This document shows positions 23,369 through 34,325 of a stretch of 64,000 bases of DNA, piece after piece; within the stretch, counting starts at the first letter, position 1; every line of letters begins with the position of its first letter. The translations under genes and the position numbers were made by a program. The stretch is from Mauremys mutica (lineage: Eukaryota; Chordata; Testudines; Geoemydidae): positions 146,081,012 to 146,145,011 of the forward strand of contig NC_059073.1 in NCBI RefSeq assembly GCF_020497125.1. Direction: 5' to 3'. The notes under the pieces are model-generated. The model was given only the letters and a program-made list of their open reading frames with translations, did not search any database and was not told the origin of the DNA.

Positions 23369-24220
23369 CACACATCCGTTTTCATAGAAATGCCAGGTTT
23401 GAGTGAAGCTGTAACAAATCCAGAATGACTATGTTAATGGACCTCAATAGCCACAAACAGGAACCGAGGAGCCACGAGGCCTCCAACACACAGCACCCCT
23501 CAATTGCACTTGGATGAGAGTCAAGCCCCCTCCCACTGTACCACACGGTAGCCAGGCCCTTGAAGGAAAGGGGAGGTGGGAAGAGTTGCTTTCTGGCACC
23601 ACAGCAGCATCTGTTTGTGGGAGCCCACCTGGCTCATGCTGTCTGTCCTACATGGGACTTCAAACCGCATGCTATAAGGGAGTGGGGTGGGGGGGTACCT
23701 GACCACTGGGGGCTATCAGCACAGAATTCTGTTTCCTCTGGGACCAGGTATATCCCGAATGGGAGGTGGCAGAAAGCTCTGACCCTAACCCCTCAACTCC
23801 CTGCACTGAGAGGGGAGCCCCACTATGCAAGTGCCATGAACAGCAGCTCCCTACAGCACAGGAGAATTCATGGAGTCTCTCTCTGTGATGGTGCAGTTAG
23901 GTCTGTTAAAGCATGAGGCTTCAGCCCCCTGGAAGAGCATTTAGACTGTGTGCGTCCCCCCCGCCCCACACACACAGGGTGGGGACTGGACATGGGGAGA
24001 AGCCCCTCTCCCAAACTCTGCTTATCACAAGGAGAAAAAGGCTGGAACACACTGGCTAGTACATTCTGGGTAACAGGAAATACACAGGACAGGGAGAACT
24101 CTTGGTCTCTCCTCTAGATCCAAACCGGGACTACACTGCAGAACGGGAACCTCTGGGGTGAACACATGCAATTAGCCTGACCCAATATGCTGTTCAGTCA
24201 TTGCTACAAGAGCTTATTCA

Positions 24221-24226
24221 TTTATT
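24221..24226 (-). terminator. Candidate polyadenylation signal AATAAA
   Basis: A canonical AATAAA on the minus strand (TTTATT on plus), about 1.18 kb past the STARD7 stop. It is the first such hexamer I found when reading downstream. RNA evidence is needed to choose between this and 23363-23368. Confidence 0.4.
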
Positions 24227-25406
24227 AAGGTTTAACCACTTTCCTAGATTGCTCCAGACCCCTCCCTACCAAAGCAAGAGCTGCAAGCGACCCTCAGCCT
24301 GGCTGCATCTAGACAGCTTCCCCTTATTGGTATGCCTGGGAGGTACCTCCTCTCCCAACACAAGGGAAGCTGGGTAGGAGCTATAATTGCAGGAGTGTCT
24401 TGATCCAACAAGAGAGGTGCAGCTAACTCAGCACAAGAGGCAGCTGCTGGCAGTTTTCTGTTCCCTTGTTAGTTATGGTAGCAGGGCATTCACAGCAGCA
24501 GGAGCTGGACCCTCCCAGGGAAAAAATCAAAATAAAAAGCCACGGAGGTAAGAAGGCAGCTGAACCAGGCCTCCTAATCCATGCTCCCTGCCCAAGCGAT
24601 ACCAAGTCCCTCTCCCACGCCAGGCCGCAGAGCTACAGGTAGTAATGCAGCCAAGTGTCCTTCATTCTTCCCACCAGAAAACCACAGGCAAAAATATGGT
24701 GACAGTTGCAATGGTGCTGGTTCCCAAGGAGGCATCATCCTGTTCCAGTGGGCAGCACTGAGCACGGCCACAACCCCTGCCAGACACAGCTCTCCACTTC
24801 CAGCTGAGGCCAGGGCAGCTCCAGGGGAAAGGTGCTTGGCCAGCAGAGGAACGCTCCCCTCACATGGCAGAGGAACACTGCAGTACACACACACACAGTC
24901 ACTGAACACAGATCCCATCCCCCTGCCCCCACCCGCGTTAACCCGTTTGGGGCTGGCTGCAGACGATCACACCAACCCTGCGGCTAAGGTTCTCTACACA
25001 CGGCCCCCGACACTGCAGAGCTGAACTGCCCTGGAGCTTCAGGAGCCAGTGGCATCTGTGCCCAACACTAGCTCAAAGGGGAGGAGGAAGGAGGGAGAGA
25101 CATGTTGTCCATACAGATGTTTTTCTAGGGCATCCCCTCACCAGAGACAAAACACCAGCACAAAGAGGATATTACACAATGTTGTGTTTCAATGGCCAGG
25201 CTTCGCTCCGAACAAGGCTCAAACAGGGGAGAGACCCCTCTCCCCACATGCAGCAGAAGACAGAGGCGAGGAGGGGTTTGGAGTCAAAAGGAGAATGGCT
25301 GAACTAAGGTCCAGTGGCTACACTGACGTCACAGCTCCCCATCGGCCCTGCTCCGTGGATCCAGGAGCAGAGGCTAGGGTGCTGACGCAGGAGGCACAGC
25401 CAGCCC

Positions 25407-25600
25407 TTAGGCGTACTCAAGCTGCGCAGGGCTGTGGGTGTCTTCATTCTTGCGCTCTGCACCGGGCATGCTCGCCTTCCCCTCGCTGCTGCTGCTGCTG
25501 TTCTCAATGGGTTTGGCAGAGATGTAGTCCCGCACTTCGATCTCCATCCTCTTCGCTTTCAGAGCCGCTGTGTGCAGCTTCTCCAGGAAGTCGGGCATGC
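25407..25600 (-). CDS. STARD7: STARD7 exon 8 (C-terminal helix, tail and stop)
   Basis: 194 nt of coding sequence from acceptor CTGCTAG/GCATGC to a TAA stop at 25407-25409. It encodes the amphipathic lid helix MPDFLEKLHTAALKAKRMEI, then EVRDYISAKPIE, then a polar tail ending QLEYA. The tail carries five consecutive serines encoded by a pure AGC run (25485-25500 on the plus strand is CTG-type). The mammalian tail is of similar length but has no such run. Confidence 0.95.
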
Positions 25601-27112
25601 CTAGCAGGAAAGGCAGTGACAGTGAGTACCAAGGAAGTGCAGGGAGGGGACATCTGGACTGCCCCAGAACAGGCTCATACCTCAACACAAACAGCCGCCA
25701 AAACAATCCATCCAGTGGGTAGCACACAAAGTGGAGCATCCATCCCCGCAAAACCTAGGCACCTCCATGCCCCCGGAGCTATTGAGCCAGCTGACTAATT
25801 AAGAGGCAGGAATAAGTGTGGGAGCCAGGAACTCCCAACTCAATCACCGACACATTGATCGAGGAACAGAGGTGAGGTGACTTGCCGAGTTTCCTCCTCT
25901 CGAGCAGGGCCAATGGGGCAGTGAGGGAAAGCGCACTCACAGGAAGGTGTACACTCTTGTTCACAGAGATGCCATCAAATCAAGGAGGACTTGATGGGGC
26001 AGCAAACTTCCTATTCTGTTCTATGCAAAGCTAGATTAAGGTTGCCCAACACTTTCCATTAAAATACCCTCTTTTCAGTTGCGTATAAATCTGCCAAACA
26101 TTAACACTTTGGGTTGAAATTTCTCATGACAGGTGTCTGCCTCCAGCTGAATTTGTCTGGGAAGTTTCAGCTAAACTGTTCAGTCATTTCTGAGGAGGAG
26201 GTTAGTTAAAACAAAGTCTTCCAAAAACACTTCACAGGAGGAGCTCTGACATCCCCATGCTTTGCAGCAGGGTCTTGAAATTTGGCTGAGGAGGTAGTGT
26301 GGTGTTAGGGATGTGACTTGTGCCATCCCTGTGAAAAATTAATCCAAATTTGGCCAAATCGCAAGCATCTGAAGAAGTCTCAGTTTGCACTTTAGAGACT
26401 TGAAGTTCACTAAATCACCCTAGATTCCATCTGCACTGAACATGCTCCATCCCCTCACAACCCCCATGTGTCATCCCCAAGTGAGTCTACTCCATCCTGG
26501 GGCTGATCTGGACTTGACCTGCAATTGCTCCTCCTGACTGTTGCTATGCCACTGGAACCTAGAGCAGGGAGCCTGCCTCTCCTTTGCTGAGTGCTCCCCC
26601 TTCTGGTACCCAGGAAATAAGGAGGTAGAAGGAAGAAGCATCTCTGTAGACGAGTGAGAAAACGAGGGTGGGCTTATGGGAACTAGAGGGTGGGGACAAG
26701 CAGGCTGGGGTACAGGAACAGAATCGTCTATAGCCACTAGAGTATACTTCCCCAAAACCTGGTATCAAGCCATGGAGTTCTCAGGCTCCAGACTCCTCTG
26801 CTGTCAGTAAATTTCTGTGAAACCACTGGCAAAGTGCCACCCCCCTTTAGCACAGGTCCACATGGAGTTGGAGGTAGTAATTGTACTATTCCCCTTTGCC
26901 AGCTCAAGTGGGAGAGGGCTGAATCCTGCTGATGGCATATGGGCACGTCAGTCTGATTCTACAGTGAGAGAAGTTGTTTCTTCAGCTTTTTTCTTTTCTT
27001 TTTTTTAAATTGGGAAGTTACTTCCCAAAAAAGCTACACTGAAAGAACATTAAAGATGCAAAGTCAAGCACTCAACAGTTAGGAAATGACAGAATTAAGG
27101 TTGCCAAGGAAA

Positions 27113-27380
27113 CCTTATTCTATGACTATCAGGGTTGGAAGGGACCTCAGGTCATCTAGTCCAACCCCCTGCTCAAAGCAGGACCAATCCCCAATTAAAT
27201 CATCCCAGCCAGGGCTTTGTCAAGCCTGACCTTAAAAACCTCTAAGGAAGGAGATTCCACCACCTCCCTAGGTAACCCATTCCAGTGCTTCACCACCCTC
27301 CTAGTGAAATAGTGTTTTCTAATATCCAACCAAGACCTCCCCCACTGCAACTTGAGACCATTGCTCCTTGTTCTGTCATC
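27113..27380 (-). mobile_element. CR1 LINE, 3' half of a split copy
   Basis: The 3' UTR end on the minus strand, from TCTATGACTATCAGGGTTGG to CCTTGTTCTGTCATC. The next CR1 bases (GTACCACTGAGAACAG) appear 2.8 kb away at 30161, showing that this piece and 30160-31650 were one element. Confidence 0.85.
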
Positions 27381-30159
27381 TCTATGGATAGTAATTTCAT
27401 GCTCTAATAAGAATATAACATTAGGGATCTATTATCGACCACCTGACCAGGACAGTGATAGTGACGATTAAATGCTAAGGGAGATTAGAGAGGCTATCAA
27501 AATTAAGAACTCAATAATAGTGGGTGATTTCAATTATCCCCATACTGACTGGAAACATGTCACCTCAGGATGAAATGCAGAGACAAAATTTCTCGATACT
27601 TTATGACTGCTTCTTGGAGCAGCTGGTACGGGAACCCACGTGGGAGAGGCAACTCTCGATTTAGTCCTGAGTGGAGCACAGGAGCTGGTCCAAGAGGTAA
27701 CTATAACAGGACCACTTGGAAATAGTGACCATAATATAACAAGCTTTAACATCCCTGTGGTGGGAAGACCATCTCAACAGCCAACACTGTGGCATTTAAT
27801 TTCAGAAAGGGGAACGATGCAAAAATTAAAAGATACAGTGACTAAAGTGAAATCCCTACAAGCTACATGGACGCTTTTCAAAGACACCATAATAGAGGCC
27901 CAACTTAAAAAACCACAGTAAAAGAACTAAAAAAAAAAGAGAGCCACTGTGGCTTAACCACCATGTAAAAGAAGCAGTGAGAGATAAAAAGGCATCTTTT
28001 AAAAAGTGGAAGTCAAATCCTAGCAAGGTAAATAGAAAGGAACATAAACACTGCCTAATTAAGTGTAAAAATGTAATAAGAAAAGCCAAAGAGGAGTTTG
28101 AAGAATGGCTAGCCAAAAACTCAAAAGGTAATAAAATATTTTTTAAGTACATCAGAAGCAGGAAGCCTGCTAAACAATGATCGAGATACAAAAGGAGTGT
28201 TTAAAGGACAATAAAAGTCATAGCGGAGAAACTAAATGGATTCTTTGCTTCAGTCTTCACCGCTGACGATGTTAGGGAGATTCCTAAACCTGAGGCAGCT
28301 TTTGTAGGTGATAAATTGGAGGAATTGTCACAGATTGAGGTGTCACTAGAGAAGATTTTGGAATTAATTGATAAACTCAACATTAACAAGTCACCAAAAC
28401 CAGATGGCATTCACCTAAGAGAACTCAAATGTGAAGGTGCGGAACTATTAACTATGGTTTGTAACCTGTCCTTTAAATCGGCTTCTGTACTCAATGACTG
28501 GAAGATAGCTAATGTAACGCCAATATTTTAAAAAGGGCTCTAGAGGTGATCCCGGCAATTACAGACCAGTAAGTCTAACGTCCGTACTGGGCAAATTAGT
28601 TGAAACAATAGTAAAGAATAAAATTGTCAGACACACACAGAAGAACATAAATTGTTGGGCAAAAGTCAACATGGTTTCTGTAAAGAGAAATAGTGTCTTA
28701 CTAATCTATTAGAGTTCTTTGAAGGGGTCAAACATGTGGACAAGGGGGATCCAGTGGACATATTTCAGAGTAGCAGCCGTGTTAGTCTGTATCCGCAAAA
28801 AGAACAGGAGTACTTGTGGCACCTTAGAGACTAAAAAAATTTGAGCATTTATTTATTTGTTAGTCTCTAAGGTGCCACAAGTACTTCTGTTCTTTTTCCA
28901 GTGAACATAGTGTACTTAGATTTCCAGAAAGCCTTTGACAAGGTCTGTCACCAAAGGCTCTTGCATAAATTAAGTCATCATGGGATAAGAGGGAAGGTCC
29001 TTTCATGGATTAAGAACTAGTTAAAAGACAGGGAACAAAGGATAGGAATAAATGGTAAATCCTCAGAATGGAGAGGAGTAACTAGTAGTGTCTAGGACCA
29101 ATCCTATTCAACTTATTCAAAAGTGAGCTGGAGAAAGGGGTAAAAAGTGAGGTGGCAAAGTTTGCAGATGATACTAAACTGCTCAAGATAGTTAAGACCA
29201 AAGCAGACTGAGAAGAACTTCAAAAAGCTCTCACAAAACTAAGTGATTGGGCAACAAAATGGCAAATGAAATATAATGTGGATAAATGTAAAGTAATGCA
29301 CATTGGAAAAAATAACCCCAACTATACATACAATATGATGGGGGCTAATTTAGCTACAAAGAATCAGGAAAAAGATCTTGGAGTCATTGTGGATAGTTCT
29401 CTGAAGACGCCCACGCAGTCTGCAGCAGCGGTCAAAAAAGCAAACAGGATGTTAGGAATCATTAAAAAAGGGATAGAAAGGACGACTGAGTATCTTATTG
29501 CCCTTGTATAAATCCATTGTACACCCACATCTTGAATACTGCGTACAGATGTGGTCTCCTCATCTCAAAAAAGAGATACTGGCACTAGAAAAGGTTCAGA
29601 GGAGGACAACTAAAATGATTAGGGGTTTGGAATGGGTCCCATATGAGGAGAGATTAAAGAGGCTAGGACTTTTCAGCTTGGAAAAGAGGAGACTAAGGGG
29701 GGGGATATGATAGACATATATAAAATCATGAGTGATATGGAGAAAGTAAATAAGGAAAAGTATTTACTTGTTCCCATAATACATGAACTAGGGGCCACCA
29801 AATGAAATTAATGGGCAGCAGGTTTAAAACAAATAAAAGGAAGTTCTTCACACAGCGCACAGTCAACCTGTGGAACTCCTTGCCTGAGGAGGTTGTGAAG
29901 GCTAGGACTATAACAGCATTTAAAAGAGAACAGGATAAATTCATGGAGGTTAAGTCCATTAATGGCTATTAGCCAGGATGGGTAAGAATGGTGTCCCTAG
30001 CCTCTGTTTGTCAGAGGATGGAGATGGATGGCAATAGAGAGGTCACTTGATCATTACCTGTTAGGTTCACTCCCTCTGGGGCACCTGGCATTGACCGCTG
30101 TTGGTAGACAGGATACTGGGCTAGATGGACCTTTGCTCTGATCCAGAACGGCCGTTCTT
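27381..30159 (+). mobile_element. L3/CR1-clade LINE inserted in a CR1, intron 7 of STARD7
   Basis: A 5'-truncated LINE of a family distinct from the abundant CR1. Segments recognisable: endonuclease end with IIVGDFNYPHTDW and GNSDHN (SDH motif) at 27480-27760, MRDKKASFKKWK at 27977, NINKSPKPDGIHLREL at 28380, VYLDFQKAFDKV at 28912, catalytic FADD at about 29161, YNVDKCKVMHIGK at 29270 and [15 protein letters not shown] at 29518. The 3' end is CTAGATGGACCTTTGCTCTG then CGTTCTTATG. Stops and frameshifts are common. It is itself interrupted at 28763-28897. Confidence 0.85.
28763..28897. mobile_element. Fold-back insertion of the TTTCAGAGTAGCAGCC repeat
   Basis: Starts TTTCAGAGTAGCAGCCGTG. Two 38-nt arms, 28797-28834 and 28860-28897, are inverted copies with one mismatch (AAAAAGAACAGGAGTAC / GTACTTCTGTTCTTTTT). 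The insertion is flanked by 12-bp duplications CCAGTGGACATA (28751-28762) and CCAGTGAACATA (28898-28909). The sequence is a common turtle dispersed repeat. A Penelope-like or SINE origin is possible; the class is not certain. Confidence 0.8.
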
Positions 30160-31650
30160 ATGTACCACTGAGAACAGTCTAGATCCATCCTTTTTGGAAC
30201 CCCCTTTCAGGTAGTTGAAAGCAGCTATCAAATCCCCCCTCATTCTTCTCTTCTGCAGACTAAACAATCCCAGTTCCCTCAGCCTCTCCTCGTAAGTCAT
30301 GTGCTCCAGCCCCCTAATCATTTTTGTTGCCCTCCGCTGGACACTTTCCAATTTTTCCACATCCTTCTTGTAGTGTGGGGCCCAAAAAAGGACAGTACTC
30401 TAGATGAGGCCTCACCAATGTCGAATAGAGGGGAATGATCACGTCCCTCGATCTGCTGGCAGTGCTCCTAATTATACAGCCCAAAATGCCGTTAGCCTTC
30501 TTGGCAACAAGGGCACACTGCTGACTCATATCCAGCTTCTCGGCCACTGTAACCCCTAGGCCCTTTTCTGCAGAACTGCTGCCTAGCCGCTCAGTCCCTA
30601 GCCTGCAGCAGTGCATGGGATTCTTATTATAATTGGAGATATACCATTCTCCTAGAACTGGAAGGAACCTTGAAAGGTCATCGAGTCCAGCCCCCTGCCT
30701 TCACTAGCAGGACCAAGTACTGATTTTGCCCCAGATCCCTAAGTGGCCCCCTCAAGGATTGAACTCACAACCCTGGGTTTAGCAGGCCAATGATCAAACC
30801 ACTGAGCTATCCCTCCCTGCCAGCTATCCCTCTTCAGTCCTAAGTGCAGGACTCTGCACTTGAACCTCATCAGGTTTCTTTTGGCCCAATCCTCTAATTT
30901 GTCTAGGTCCCTCTGTATCCTGTCCCTACTCTCCAGTTTATCTACCACTCCTCCCAGTTTAGTGTCATCTGCAAACTTGCTGAGGGTGCAGCCCATACCA
31001 TCTGCCAGATCATTAATGAAGATATTGAACAAAACCGGCCCCAGGACTGACCCTTGGGGCATGCCACTTGATATTGGCTGCCAACTAGACATGAAGCCAT
31101 TGATCACTACCCGTTGAGCCCGACGATCTAGCCAGCGTTCTATCCACCTTATAGTCCATTCATCCCACCCACACTATAACTTGCCGGCAAAAATACTGCG
31201 GGAGACTATCAAAAGCTTTGCTAAAGTCAAGGAATAACACATCCACTGCTTTCCACTCATCCACAGACCCAGTTATCTTATAGAAGGCAATTAGGTTAGT
31301 CAGGCATAACTTGCCCTTGGTGAATCCATGCTGACTGTTCCTGATCACTTTCCTCTCCTCTAAGTGCTTCAGAATTGATTCCTTGAGGACCTGCTCCATG
31401 ATTTTTCCAGGGACTAAGGTGAGGCTGACTGGCCTGTAATTCCCCAGATCCTCCTTCCCCTTTTTTAAAGATGGGCACTACATTAGCCTTTTTCCAGTCA
31501 TCCGGGACCTCCCCTGATCGCCATGAGTTTTCAAAGAAAATGGCCAATGGCTCTGCAATCACATCTGCCAACTCCTTTAGCACCCTCGGATGCAGCGCAT
31601 CCGGCCCCATGGATTTGTGCTCATCCAGCTTTTCTAAATAGTTCTAAATA
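30160..31650 (-). mobile_element. CR1 LINE, 5' part of the split copy
   Basis: Continues the element begun at 27113-27380. Minus-strand translation gives [66 protein letters not shown] (catalytic box intact), [28 protein letters not shown] and GPDALHPRVLKEL. A tRNA-derived SINE is inserted at 30624-30820. It begins at about 31650 by 5' truncation. Confidence 0.88.
30624..30820 (-). mobile_element. tRNA-derived SINE
   Basis: On the minus strand an A-box TAGCTCAGTGG (30799-30809) and B-box GAGTTCAATCC (30756-30766) are spaced as in a tRNA promoter. They are followed by a body with GGACTCGATGACCTTTCAAG and a LINE-like tail (TTCCAGTTCTAGGAGAATGG). It interrupts the CR1 between GGGATTCTT and CAGTCCTAAGTGCAGG. 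Confidence 0.85.
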
Positions 31651-34014
31651 GCTTTTCTAAACCTTCATTTGCCCCTTTGTGTGTCTGTATTAGGATAGTT
31701 TTTGGTTACATGATCACATACTTTTTTTCCCAGAGCACCCAGACCTTGTGCTCTGGGAATGGATCAGGGTTGTGTAGTGACAGAGGCTGTCTGTAGGACC
31801 TCTGCCTCATTTGTCGCAAAAGTCAGATGGTGTGTGTTTATTCCTCCTTTTCCGGGTGCTAGGAGACACATAGGTCCAGATGTGCAGAACTGCAATGGAA
31901 GTAGAGCAGAGCTATTCTTTGATCAGACAGAGGACTAGAAAAATGCTAAGTATTTCAGGGCGGGGGGGAGAAGACAGGACGATACCACCCAGATCTTAGG
32001 TATCACAAGCTGGGCACCCAAAGTTAGTGAACACTTGGCAATTTTGGTCTTATTCTGTACCTCAGCTGCAAAAATAGGCATACCAGCATCACCTACTCTC
32101 ACAAGGGGGTGGTGAAAGGACATTCATGAATGTTTGTGAAGCACTCAAATGCTACAGTAAGAGCACCATAGAAACAGCCAGGAGGAAATTCCAAGTTCTG
32201 GGTCCATCCAGTGCAGGTTTTGGATGGTGTGTGGTAAGCAAAGCCTGAGGGCACATATTGAATGAGGGGGATCAAGAGAAACATTGAACTGAAGGAGATG
32301 GGTACCATGGGGAAATAGTATTTCATTACATGATCTCATTTTATTATAGTGCAGATGTCCAGGAGCCCTTAATTTGGCTCCCTTGGGCAACCTTAATTCT
32401 GCATTTCCCTACTTGAGCGCTTGACTTTGCAATCTTAATGGTTTAATGTATTTCTACACAGGTTCTTATCCCATCCTCATAACTGTAGTATCCTAGTGCT
32501 TTCAGTCACTCACATTGTAATGTGACTAACAAGCAACATGTGTGGCTCGTTCTCACCCGGAGAGCAGTGCCCCCACAATATAGGTCAGAGGAGTGCACCT
32601 GGTACTTGGAGGGGAAGGGGAGGAGGTTTAAGCAGGTGGAGATTTCATTCCACAGCTGCAGACCATCCCCTGAGAAAGCTCTGTCTCCTCTACAAAAGTG
32701 CTTCACCCCATGGAAGAGTTTTCCATCATGCCCAAGATGCAAAGATGCTGACCAGTGTCTTCCCTGCCAGGGCTTTAGCCTCAGTTAGATATGCGGGACC
32801 CAGACCACTGAGCAGCTTGAAAGCAAGAACTGAGAGTTTGATTTTGACTTGCTATTTGATGGGAAGCCACCACAGGGAATGGATGCCAGACCTGCTCTGC
32901 TTACTGTAGCCCATGCTACTGAGAAGATGCGCTGCCATGGTCTGCAGATAACATCAGTAATGGTTCTCAAACTAATAGACCCTGGTGTAAGCAGGACCCA
33001 GCTGGTGGCAAGGTGTTTTCAGTTAAGGTCCTTGTCTCTAGCACTCCCTCATGTTGTTGGTCCGAAAGAGCCCAAACTTTGGAGCATTCATTTTACACAG
33101 GCTTTTGGGCCTATGTGAATAGAGTCTGGAGGTGGGAAACTAAAGTCCTTTAATTGGTAGTGGGTTGATTAAGCTACTGAATGGATGGACTGTGTCTCAG
33201 AGGTTCTGAGCAGAGCATTCGGGTATAAAAGTCACCTTGCTGCACAGCCCTTCCACTCCAATCCCAGGAGCAGGCAGCTTCTATGTTTTCACCCACTCTC
33301 GAGGGAGACTCACACACACCATGTGCATCTGCAGTGGCCAGTGAGCCAAGCCTACTTGAGTGCTCCGAGAGTCACCCTGGGAAGCTTTTCGGAAGGGATG
33401 AGAGTTTGTTCAGCTTCTTCCTGATCTTACAAATAGTGATTTTTTTGTAATAGCAAGTTCCAGCCTGCGGGTCTCAACCTTGGCAGTGTGCCTTCAACTG
33501 CCCCTGGGGTGGGCAGATCACCTGGTGCGAGGGGGAAGGAACGCCATTCCAGAGTGCACGGATTGGAGGTACAGAGGCCACAATGGGAAAGTAGGTAAAT
33601 CCTCTCAAGTGTCAGACAGACAAGTAGTCATGGACAAGCTTCCCAAGTCTCATTTCCCCTTGATTGCTGGTCAAGGGAAATCAGTGTGAACCAGCACCGC
33701 TGGGCAGCTCTCCTATACAGTTATCTTTCTCAGGCTTTTCAAACTGAAGCCCCTGCATAGTGCACCTCCCCCTCCCCATAGGGATAGAGAAACCAACAGA
33801 AAAGTCTGAGGCCCTTCACCACCCATTCCCCAGGTCCCCCATGCCAGATCTCTAGTTTGTGTACTAAAGTCTGTCTGCAGTCCCCAAAAGAGGAGGTCCA
33901 TCTGACCAACACAGGCAAGGTTCGCCACAAAACACCCTCCCACTGCTTTCATTCCAAAAGCAAGGAGGCCGGAGGACTCATGCTGCTCAAAGGAGCCAGA
34001 CTCCCAAACCAGTG
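31651..34014. other. STARD7 intron 7 sequence without classified content
   Basis: The stretch 32540-33000 has the look of an old interspersed repeat (GGAAGCCACCACAGGGAATG and similar) but I cannot name the family. No exon was supported. Confidence 0.3.
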
Positions 34015-34207
34015 TAGGGATGCAAGTACTGTTTAAAAAGCTAACTGGTTAACTGATTAAATGGAGAGTGGCCCGTGGGGCCACTCTGGCTGGCACAGCA
34101 GGCCCATGGCTGCACCGGCCCGCCAAGGGCTGGGGGTTAATGGTTAGGCTGAGTTAACTGGTGAGACTAATGCTTACTGGTTAACCGGTTACTATTTTAC
34201 ATCCCTA
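34015..34207. mobile_element. hAT-like miniature element beside the exon 7 donor
   Basis: 193 bp with inverted ends TAGGGATGCAAGTACT and TATTTTACATCCCTA. Inside are repeated AACTGGTTAACTG / GGTTAACCGGTT motifs in inverted arrangement. A target duplication is not clear (ACCAGTG left, ACCACAG right). Its right edge is 33 bp from the STARD7 exon 7 donor. Confidence 0.65.
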
Positions 34208-34240
34208 GACCACAGCGAAGGGTTAGAGCCAGCGACTCAC

Positions 34241-34325
34241 CACTAGAGACCATCCAGCTGACACAGTAGCGCGGGAACACTGTCTGTGGATTGTCGCTGT
34301 ACGTCAGCAGGTAATCAAAGCCGTT
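34241..34325 (-). CDS. STARD7: STARD7 exon 7
   Basis: 85 nt, acceptor CTTGCAG/AACGGC and donor CTAGTG/GTGAGT. It encodes NGFDYLLTYSDNPQTVFPRY followed by CVSWMVSS, the segment leading into the C-terminal START helix. It leaves in phase 1 (glycine codon shared with exon 8). A miniature transposon ends only about 33 bp inside the following intron. Confidence 0.95.

Larger units (their letters stand above)
23345..25406 (-). other. STARD7: Probable STARD7 3' untranslated region and flank
   Basis: Downstream of the stop codon I see no LINE or hAT remnant until about 22940, which fits an untranslated last-exon tail. The end is uncertain: AATAAA hexamers in the sense direction occur at 24221-24226 (about 1.2 kb tail) and 23363-23368 (about 2.0 kb tail). 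A plus-strand ORF at 24581-25024 is antisense to this tail and has no recognisable domain. Confidence 0.4.

Noticed and set aside
1..25000. Expected neighbour DUSP2 downstream of STARD7
   Set aside because: In mammals DUSP2 lies on this side, but no phosphatase signature (HCxxxxxR) could be read in any frame; it probably lies beyond the window or is displaced.
25049..25798. 249-aa plus-strand open frame
   Set aside because: It is antisense to STARD7 exon 8, whose minus-strand protein is clearly conserved; the plus-strand peptide has no recognisable domain.
30756..30809. A functional tRNA gene suggested by A and B boxes
   Set aside because: The boxes belong to a SINE with a LINE-like tail nested in a CR1; no cloverleaf acceptor stem was found.
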